Shown: positions 34,054 to 41,600 of the stretch, piece after piece
Layout of the letters: each line of letters begins with the position of its first letter
Position numbering within the stretch: position 1 is the first letter of the stretch
Source: Komagataeibacter diospyri
GTDB lineage: Bacteria > Pseudomonadota > Alphaproteobacteria > Acetobacterales > Acetobacteraceae
Direction: 5' to 3'
Length of the DNA: 51,940 nucleotides
NCBI RefSeq assembly: GCF_006538165.1
Contig: NZ_BDLU01000053.1
Coordinates: 1-51,940 of the forward strand
Program-made: the position numbers and the translations under genes
Notes under the pieces: generated by a model
The model's database searches: none
What the model was told of the DNA's origin: nothing
What the model saw: the letters and a program-made list of their open reading frames with translations, nothing else

Positions 34054-34362
34054 TCATTCATTTTCATCGTCATCAAAGAAACGAAGCGAAGCATCGACCG
34101 GGCCGTCCGCGTCAAACAGGACGTAATCGCAGTCGTGATTCCGGGCCAGGGCGAGAATGGCCCGCAGTGTCCGCGACCCCGGCCAATCACGGGAGTATGG
34201 ATCCAGCGGGACATGGACAAACCATCCATGCGGGCCGGACAGGCAGGTCAGGCCAAAGGAACCACCTGACCTTGCATATCTCTCAAGGTGTTCGCGGTCC
34301 GACAGGGGGAGGTGACCGGTGCTCAGGTCGAGGAATTTCCGGATCTGGAAAGGCGCTAACAT
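34054..34362 (-). CDS. DUF5983-like plasmid protein
   Basis: 102 residues (MLAPFQIRKFLDLSTGHLPL, YARSGGSFGLTCLSGPHGWF, ARNHDCDYVLFDADGPVDA). The LSTxHLP start, GWFV and DYVLFDADGPV blocks match DUF5983-type proteins found with DUF3085 and methylase genes on plasmids. Start preceded by AGGAAGAA. Role unknown. Confidence 0.65.
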   Translation of the reverse strand: MLAPFQIRKFLDLSTGHLPLSDREHLERYARSGGSFGLTCLSGPHGWFVHVPLDPYSRDWPGSRTLRAILALARNHDCDYVLFDADGPVDASLRFFDDDENE

Positions 34363-34393
34363 CGGGTTTCTTCCTGCTGAAGGATGAGGCTAG

Positions 34394-35419
34394 TCAGACC
34401 GGCCCGGCGCTCTCGCCGAATGCGCCAGCGGGCAGGAGCCACTGTTCGGGGGATGTGAGGACACGACCACACCAGCGATGGCAGAGCGCGCGGCGCACCA
34501 GATCCGGGCGCCGACGCACGGAGCCGTAGACCGTGCCGCCACTGGCCAGCGTGCTCAGGTCCCGGTCGCGTCGGATGGTGCAGCCAAATGCGCGTTCCCA
34601 TTCACACAGCCGGGCGAACCGATCCGGGTCCATGTGACGCAGCGTCGCAGCCTGATCGGCAGACATGAAGACGCATGTCAGGCAGGACAGACGGCCAAAC
34701 CCGAGCTGATAGGGAAGCGGCGGAATCACGCCATGCCGGCGCAGGATCTGCCAGACAGCCGCTTCGCTCCAGGCATGTACCGGCCGCCAGTGATCGATAT
34801 GCCGTCGGACCCGACCATCACGACAGTCTGTCCGATGCCGCTCAAAGGCAGCGTAACGGGCACGGTTCGCGGATTCCGCCGCGCGTTCTCCAGTTACAAA
34901 CAGGGTACGGGCATGACTGAAGCGCGCCTGGTTCCGCAGGGCGCCATCCGCAACCATGATCTTGGCATATGGGGAGCACCAGCGGACCGACAGGTTCGCC
35001 GAAACCTGCGGGAAGCGGCGTCGTGTATTGGGCGGCCCCTTGCCACCGACAGTGACCCGCCCTGTCGGGGTATCAAACCAGACTGGCGCGGTCGGCACAT
35101 TATCGCGCAGCATTTCCCGCACGATCCCGCCCTGCCGCGCGGAGAAAAACAGTCTGATACCAAGGGCTGCAGCCAGATGCCGCCCGTAATCAGGCACGTG
35201 CGGCCAGTCAAAAACGTCCCCGTCATCATCCACAAGATGGTGCCACCACTCGATGCGGTCGGGCGCCACGCCATTTTCAAGCAGGTGCAGCGTGCAGGCG
35301 AGGGAATCCTTGCCAAAGGAACAGGCGACGACGACGTGATCATAACGCGACAGATCAGGCATCTCTTCCTGCCCCGGCACGACAGTTCTCTGACGGGATG
35401 ACGGGCTTGCGGTCGCCAT
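34394..35419 (-). CDS. PAPS-reductase-family PP-loop protein
   Basis: 341 residues from the second ATG (35419), which is eight bases after AAGGAG; the first ATG at 35425 is too close to it. The ATP-pyrophosphatase loop reads VVACSFGKDSLACTLHLLEN. The body has WWHHLVDDDGDVFDWPHVPD, SANLSVRWCSPYAKIMVADG and FVTGERAAESANRARYAAFE; late Cys residues GRLSCLTCVFM may bind metal or Fe-S. True sulfate-assimilation enzymes are shorter and carry a C-terminal ECGLH; it is absent. The location among antirestriction genes suggests nucleic-acid modification, as in DndC-like relatives, rather than sulfur assimilation. This is inference. Confidence 0.72.
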   Translation of the reverse strand: MATASPSSRQRTVVPGQEEMPDLSRYDHVVVACSFGKDSLACTLHLLENGVAPDRIEWWHHLVDDDGDVFDWPHVPDYGRHLAAALGIRLFFSARQGGIVREMLRDNVPTAPVWFDTPTGRVTVGGKGPPNTRRRFPQVSANLSVRWCSPYAKIMVADGALRNQARFSHARTLFVTGERAAESANRARYAAFERHRTDCRDGRVRRHIDHWRPVHAWSEAAVWQILRRHGVIPPLPYQLGFGRLSCLTCVFMSADQAATLRHMDPDRFARLCEWERAFGCTIRRDRDLSTLASGGTVYGSVRRRPDLVRRALCHRWCGRVLTSPEQWLLPAGAFGESAGPV

Positions 35420-35471
35420 GGACATTCTCCTTGTCTGAATGTCTTCTGGCGGTCTGAAGGGATATCGCGGG

Positions 35472-35533
35472 TCAAACGCGGCGCGTGCGCCGGCATCGCA
35501 GGCCCGCGGAGCGGGACAAGAGCCACCGTTTGA
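35472..35533. repeat. GC-rich foldback upstream of the PP-loop gene
   Basis: TCAAACG and CGTTTGA pair as outer arms, with GGCGC-GT-GCGCC and CCCGC-GGA-GCGGG hairpins inside. Like the 81-bp elements it lies in the leader (53 bp upstream) of a leftward gene, but it is 62 bp long and not similar in sequence. Confidence 0.5.
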
Positions 35534-35582
35534 GGCGCGGTGGCCCTTCAGACATATTTTTTCCTGTTTCTTCCTGCGTTTC

Positions 35583-35996
35583 CTACGCGTCCGCGTTCAG
35601 GTATTCGTGCAGGTACCGGCGCAACAGCATGCAGGCTGCATGAGTGTCCCGCTCACCGTCATCCGCAAGGACACGATCCATCACTCTAACAAGAACGGCG
35701 GCTGCCTCCCGTCCCGGGCTGAAAACAAGGGAAAACCCAAACTGTCCCTGCAGCACGCCGGTCCCGGCATCGTGGACCATGGCCACGATCTCGCCATGGA
35801 CGACTTCCTCAACCTCAAGATCCACTTCCTGACCGTCAGGCAGAATGGTGGTCCGGATCCCGTCAGAGTCCACACTGTCGGGAACGGCATTGAGGACGAT
35901 CCGCGCAGCCGCCTCGGCGTCCGTCGCCGTGACCCTGAAATCGCCGGCATCCGCTTCAAACAGGCGCTCAACCAGCGTGACACGAAAATCAGGCAT
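35583..35996 (-). CDS. Hypothetical acidic protein
   Basis: 137 residues from the ATG at 35996 with GGGAGGACGG upstream. Strand-rich N-terminus (MPDFRVTLVERLFEADAGDF) and acidic middle (LPDGQEVDLEVEEVVHGEIV); ends with a helix (CMLLRRYLHEYLNADA). Overlaps the preceding gene by 8 bp. Family not recognised. Confidence 0.55.
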   Translation of the reverse strand: MPDFRVTLVERLFEADAGDFRVTATDAEAAARIVLNAVPDSVDSDGIRTTILPDGQEVDLEVEEVVHGEIVAMVHDAGTGVLQGQFGFSLVFSPGREAAAVLVRVMDRVLADDGERDTHAACMLLRRYLHEYLNADA

Positions 35997-36327
35997 TGCC
36001 GTCCTCCCTTACCAGGACAAATTCACTCAGTGTCGTGGCTTCCCGCCATGGGCAGTGCCAGATCATCACGTCCTTTCCGCAGATTTCAGCGACAGAACCA
36101 CTCTCTCTCAGCCGGGCCAGTTCGTCCGACGTGACTCTTGGAACCGCCGTGAAAGCGGAAAATTCGACCACCGCCGCCTCCACGCTCTCATAGGGTCCCC
36201 GCCATCGGCGGGCCGCGGGCGGGTAGATTTCAGGCGTCCGGATCAGAACTCCACCATCCGGGTGGAAGCCCAGTTCAACCACATACCTGCCGATCAGACG
36301 CTTTTCCGTCATGTATTCATGGGTCAT
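35989..36327 (-). CDS. Hypothetical protein
   Basis: 112 residues from the ATG at 36327 (AAGGAG seven bases upstream; the GTG at 36330 is less well placed). Reads MTHEYMTEKRLIGRYVVELG, VLIRTPEIYPPAARRWRGPY and ICGKDVMIWHCPWREATTLS. Overlaps the downstream gene by 8 bp, so the two form a small operon. Family not recognised. Confidence 0.5.
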   Translation of the reverse strand: MTHEYMTEKRLIGRYVVELGFHPDGGVLIRTPEIYPPAARRWRGPYESVEAAVVEFSAFTAVPRVTSDELARLRESGSVAEICGKDVMIWHCPWREATTLSEFVLVREDGNA

Positions 36328-36436
36328 CACGGTTCTCCTTCGCCGACGCAGGTGAACGCGTAACCTGACGTTCCGGATAAGCCCGGTGGGGGCGTATCGC
36401 AGAATTTCCCGGTCGACGTTCTACCAGAGGCAGTTG

Positions 36437-36484
36437 CTGGCTCACCGCCCGACGTCACCATTGGGGCGACGGGCCGTGAGCCAG
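36437..36484 (-). terminator. Long hairpin after the ParB-like gene
   Basis: CTGGCTCACCGCCCG pairs with CGGGCCGTGAGCCAG (14 of 15 positions). It lies 26 bp downstream of the ParB-like stop codon on the minus strand. There is no T-run; it may be a terminator or 3' stabiliser. Confidence 0.5.
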
Positions 36485-36509
36485 AGCAGTACGGCAGCAC
36501 CAGCTTCGC

Positions 36510-38429
36510 TCAGCTGAAACCTACAAACTCAACATGCGTCCTGAGGAATTCTTCAGGTGTCTGCGATGGCGGAGCCAGACTTTCCACCCTGCCGTGCGGC
36601 ACGTCATCCTCCTGATCTGCCGCCTGGTCCGGGGGCGTGTCAGTCACTTCATCCAGCTCAATGCCCGTCGCAGCAGGATCATCGGTTCCCGGACCATCAG
36701 CCAGCGCACCAGCATCGTCTTCCGGGTCGATATCATCGTCATGCGCCAGTTCCCCGTCATCGTCATCCGCTGCGGATGGCGGGGTAAGCGCTTCCGCGAA
36801 AGTGGCATTCAGCGCTGCGACATCGACCTGGAAACGTGCTGCAGGGTGCACCCAGATCCCCTGCCCGACATGGTCCATCAGGGCGCGGCGCATTTCCTTA
36901 CCGGTATTGCGCGGCAGGATGCCTTCGGCCTTTATGGCCTTCGTGATGCCGGGCTTGCTGAGCGTTTTCAGGAAGTCCTCGTCCGCCATGGTGGGCAGGT
37001 GGGCATCCGCGTTCACGATATGGCCGACCAGGACACTCCAGTCACCGCTATTCGTCCCGTTCTTCTCGCACGACAGCACGGCTTTCAGCACGTCGACAGC
37101 GGCGCCACGCAGGACCGCCTCGTCCAGCGCCATCTCGCCATCCTGGAACAGTCCGGCGGCGGCCAGAAGCCGGCGTGAAGGGCAACGCTGCGGATAATGT
37201 GCTCCGGCATCGCCATCAACCCGGACATTCTGCGCGTTGAGGGCCGCGATCATCAGTCCGACCAGGATCCATGGATCGGCAGCCCCCCGCATGCCGTCCA
37301 ATGCGGCATGCAGCGCCTGGGTGCGGAAACTGCCGATCATGTCAAAACCGCGCCCCGAAATATCGGGCCGTTCCCTTGGCCCTTCGGGCAGGGCTTCAAT
37401 GACGGCGGACGGCGTCGTGCGACCTGCCGCCTCACTGCCCGGCAGAACGCACCAGCCCTCGCGAACCTTGAGGCGATGATCAAGCCAGAAGAATTTCGTG
37501 GCGCCCTCGCGCTGCCAGTAGATCCGGACCATGCCGGGTTCGAGGACCGGGTCGCCGTTCTCGTCGCTCTGCAGGATCAGTGCGTCTTCAGGCGTGTTCT
37601 GACCTAGCCACTGCCGCTGCGCCTTCTCGTAGGCGAAGCCGTCATCGGTATAACGGCCGTCCTTCCCGGCTTCACCGAACAGATCTTCCTGCCAGGCGAT
37701 CCGGCAGCTTTTTGCAATGGCGTCATCAAACGAGGCCTCGATTGCATAAAAACGGTCCTGCCGCAGGGCTGATGCAATCCGGTCCCAATCGGGGATGGCA
37801 GCACCGGGTTCCCAATTTCCGTCGGGCAGTTGCTCGCCCTCATCTTCGCAGGTTTCGACATCCTCGGGCGGCGCCGCGCCAACCGGAAACCCGAAATGGC
37901 CCCAGACCTGTTCCTGCAGCGCGGTGGACGCAAGGGCGATGCTCGCCAGTTCACGATTGCCGGGACCTTTGCCCGCCTCGATCCACGCCAGAATATCAGG
38001 CAGGATGGCAGACAGGCGGCCGATCTGCTTCAGCTGCACCGGTGTAAGCATCAGAGCCTTGCAGATCGCGGTGTCATTCCACTTTTTTTCCTCCCGGAGC
38101 CTGGCAACGACCCGCCACTGTTCAACCTGGGTCATGGGCTGACGGATCATGTTCTCCGACGCGGCACGCATCCGGTCCAGTTCCGCATCATCGCCTGCCA
38201 CCGTCACCTGAATGGTTTTCAGGCCGGCCTTGACCGCAGCACGCCGGCGGCGATGCCCCGCAACGATCATCAGGCCGCCCGGGGTTTCGCGGACCAAAGG
38301 CGGGTGGATGATCCCGACGGCCTTGACGTTCAGCGCCAGCTGGCGCTCTTCCGCCTCGTTGGGCGCGGATTTCCGCGGGTTTTCGGGGTTATCGAGCAGG
38401 GTTTTCGGATCAACTTCGCGCAGTTCCAT
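36510..38429 (-). CDS. ParB/RepB/Spo0J-like nuclease-domain protein
   Basis: 639 residues, about twice the length of a partition ParB. The N-terminal ParB domain shows LLDNPENPRKSAPNEAEERQ, AVGIIHPPLVRETPGGLMIV and AGHRRRRAAVKAGLKTIQV, including the GxRR CTP-binding motif in the form GHRRRR. A helix-turn-helix follows (WNDTAICKALMLTPVQLKQI). The long C-terminal half ends in an acidic Asp/Glu-rich tail. It resembles the YubM-type ParB-like proteins of plasmid leading regions rather than the partition partner of ParA. The gene lies 177 bp downstream of the methylase-helicase, with element copy B between them. Confidence 0.8.
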   Translation of the reverse strand: MELREVDPKTLLDNPENPRKSAPNEAEERQLALNVKAVGIIHPPLVRETPGGLMIVAGHRRRRAAVKAGLKTIQVTVAGDDAELDRMRAASENMIRQPMTQVEQWRVVARLREEKKWNDTAICKALMLTPVQLKQIGRLSAILPDILAWIEAGKGPGNRELASIALASTALQEQVWGHFGFPVGAAPPEDVETCEDEGEQLPDGNWEPGAAIPDWDRIASALRQDRFYAIEASFDDAIAKSCRIAWQEDLFGEAGKDGRYTDDGFAYEKAQRQWLGQNTPEDALILQSDENGDPVLEPGMVRIYWQREGATKFFWLDHRLKVREGWCVLPGSEAAGRTTPSAVIEALPEGPRERPDISGRGFDMIGSFRTQALHAALDGMRGAADPWILVGLMIAALNAQNVRVDGDAGAHYPQRCPSRRLLAAAGLFQDGEMALDEAVLRGAAVDVLKAVLSCEKNGTNSGDWSVLVGHIVNADAHLPTMADEDFLKTLSKPGITKAIKAEGILPRNTGKEMRRALMDHVGQGIWVHPAARFQVDVAALNATFAEALTPPSAADDDDGELAHDDDIDPEDDAGALADGPGTDDPAATGIELDEVTDTPPDQAADQEDDVPHGRVESLAPPSQTPEEFLRTHVEFVGFS

Positions 38430-38497
38430 GGTTTTTACTCCGTGTTCTCAGGACGCCTTTCCTGATGCACTCCGGCGGCCAGCACCGGGCTGGCGGG

Positions 38498-38578
38498 GCA
38501 AGGGCGCCGCGCAGCGGCGGCACCGGACCCGCGCGCAGGCGGCGCAGACGCCGAGCACGGGGAGGCGCCACCCCTTGC
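38498..38578. repeat. 81-bp covarying structured element, copy B
   Basis: Same length and outer GCAAGGG/CCCTTGC arms as copies A and C. Hairpin 1 is identical to copy A. At position 31/64 it has C-G in place of G-C, and at 42/54 and 43/53 G-C and C-G in place of A-T and T-A, so pairing is kept throughout. It lies 69 bp upstream of the ParB-like start and 29 bp after the methylase stop. Confidence 0.75.
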
Positions 38579-38606
38579 GGCGCCTGACCGGAGATGGCAG
38601 CCCTTC

Positions 38607-41600
38607 TCAGGCTGCCGCCTCTTCTTCCTTCTCCCTGTCCTCGGTGTCGTCATGCACCGGGTCTTCATCGGTCGCGGTCGCCGCCAGATCGTCTTCCAGC
38701 GCTTTCAGCTCCGCGCGCTTTTCATCAAGCATCGCCTGTTCCGCGAACGGCAGGCCCAGACGGGCCCGGTAGGATGGCAGGCGACGCTGCGCTTCCTCCC
38801 GCATCCGGATTGCGTCACGGAGCGCGTCATCGATCCGAAGCAACGCATGCTCGAGACGCGACGTCAGCCCAAGGCCCTTCGTGTCGTCCTCGACGGCGAT
38901 CTCAATGCGACCCGAGCGTGCTTCCACAAACAGCGTCACGTCGACCGCGCGCTTTTCGCCGCGCACGCGACGGCCTGGCCCAGCTTCGCATATGACGGCG
39001 AACCCACCGATGCGTCCGAGGTTCCAGACCCCTGCCTCACCGTTCTTCGCCGCCAGGCGGACCTGGGACAGGAGCCATGATCCGGCCTTCTCACGTTCGC
39101 TGACATCCCCCTTGTCCCGACGCAGTACGAACGCGTCCCCCTTCGTGGGCTGACGGCTGGTGATATCCGCCTCGATGAGCGGGATCTGACGCTCCGCGCC
39201 CGCAATCTCACGCTCGGCCCGGTCAATGGCACGTTTTACGGCGAACTGGTCGTCATAATGGGCGGCCGCCAGTCTCTCCAGCCGCGCAAGATCGGCCTCC
39301 AGCCCGGCTTTGTGCATCAGCCGGGCATCGCCTGAGGCGAGCGCCTTGGCCATGGCGAACTGGTTTCCCCCTTCCCCGCCAATGTCCTCAATCCGGCGGA
39401 TGGAACGGTCACCTGACATCGCAAGGCCAATAAAGCGCTGCTTGCGCTCGAGGAGCTGCCAGTTGGTCGCGTCAACAGAACCCTGCTGGGCGTAGGCGTA
39501 GAGTTCGATTTCCGCGTGCTGGTTGCCCTGCCGCTCGATACGTCCCTCGCGCTGGATGATGTCGGAGACCAGCCACGGCACATCGAGATGGTGCAGGGCC
39601 TTGAGGCGCTGCTGGGCGTTGACGCCGGTGCCCATGGTCGCCGTCGAGCCGATCAGGATCCGCTTGCGGCCGGCATTGAGATCACCGAACAGCTTCTGCT
39701 TCGCCGCACTCTTCCTGTAGTGCTGCATGAACGCGATTTCCGCGCGCGGCACACCCAGACGGATCAGTTCATCGCGGATCCACGTATAGGCGGAAAAACC
39801 GCGTGTCTCCATCGCGCTCTCGGTGCCCAGATCCGAAAAGATCATCTGCACCGCCCCCGGCAGGTCGTACGACCGACCGGTTTCAGGATCGCTGTAACGG
39901 CTTTCCAATGTCTCCTGCCATATCCGGAACACGTTCCCGATCATCAGGTTCAGCTTCGACGTGTCATCATTCGCGGCGAGAGGGGCGACGAAGCGCAGGT
40001 CGATCGCGGCATGACGGGCATCCGTAATGACGGACAGGAGGATGTCATCGCCCTTCTGGGGACGCCCCTGGCGTGCTTCGATGGCGTTGATGCGGGCCGC
40101 CAGCGTCTTCTGGTAGGCCCTGAAGTTATCGTTTGTCGGCGCGACAATAATCTCGCGACGTCCGCCCCGGATCGCAGGCAGTTTCACGTACTGGCGCAGG
40201 TCATCGTGCTGCACGACATCCGCGAAGTCGCGATACATCGCCATGAGGTCGGCGACGTTGACGAACTCGGTGAAGCGCGTGACCGGCTTGTAAAGCCCGC
40301 TTGGCTGCAGTTCCAGTTCGGTACGGGTTTCGCCGAAATTGGCTGCCCAGGCATCGAATTCATGCAGGTAGCGCTTCTGCAGCGCCTCAAGATCCATATA
40401 GCGGCTGACCGTCCACATCTCGGCCAGCGTATTGGTGATCGGGGAGCCGGACGCCATGATCAGCGGGCGTTCCGGATTTTTTGCCGCCAGGTAGCGCGTC
40501 TTCACGAAGAGATCCCAGGCCCGCTGCGAGCCGTTCGGATCGACCCCCTTGAGGTCGGACTGGTTGGTTGCAAAACTCAGCTTCCGGAACTGCTGCGCTT
40601 CATCGACGAGGATCTGGTCGATGCCGATCTCTCCCAGATGCACGAGATCGTCCTTTCGAGCGGCAAGGCCTTCCAGCTTCGCCTGCATCTTCTCCTTCAT
40701 GCTCTCGACCCGCTTGCGCGACAGGCGGTCGGCCGCATCGACGCTTTCCAGCACTTCCTCGTAAGACGTGATCTGCGCCTCGATCATCTGGCGTTCGAAA
40801 TCGCCCTCTACCGGGATGAACCTGAATGCATCATGCGTGATGATGATCGCATCCCAGTTTCCGGTCGCGGCCCGGGCGAGGAACCGCTGGCGCTTTGCCT
40901 TCACGAAGTTCGTCTCGTCAGCGACGAGGATCCGCGCGGTCGGGTAGAGCATGAGGAATTCGCGGGCCATCTGGGCGAGGCAGTGACCGGGAACGGCGAT
41001 CATCGCCTTGCTGATCAGGCCAAGCCGCTTCTGCTCCATGACGGCCGCAACCATCGAGAAGGTCTTTCCGGAGCCGACCGCGTGCGCGATATACGTGCCG
41101 CCGGCAGCGATGATCCGCCAGATGACCCGTTTCTGGTGGGGGCGCAGGCTGATCGTGGTGCTTGCACCGGGCAGGCGCAGATGGGAGCCATCAAACGCGC
41201 GTGCAACCAGGTTGTTGTAAGTATCATTGTACAGCCGGACCAGCCGCTCGGCCCGATCGCCATCCTGCCAGACCCATGTCTCGAACGCACGCCTGATCGC
41301 TGCCAGTTTTTCCTTTGCGGCTTCCGTCTCCTGTGTGTTCAGTTCGCGGTGCTCATTGCCATCGCCATCACGCCAGACATCCCATATCTTTGGCGATGCC
41401 TGCGTCAGGGCATCTTCCAGCAGTTCGCCGGCATGTCGCCATTCCGTCCCCCAGACTGACGTCGCCTCGGCCTTGCCCATGAACGCCCGTTTCTCCACGG
41501 TCCAGCAGGCGACCGCGGGTGCGTGATAGATGACCGTTTCGACCCCGAGCACCTCGGCGGTAAAGGCGATGATGTCGCTGACCGGCAACCACGGAGCGCC

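Noticed and set aside
39516..41459. Long plus-strand open frames opposite the methylase-helicase (647 and 634 codons, 39516-43427)
   Set aside because: They are mirror-frame artefacts of a GC-rich gene; composition is unlike protein and the minus strand has clear motifs.
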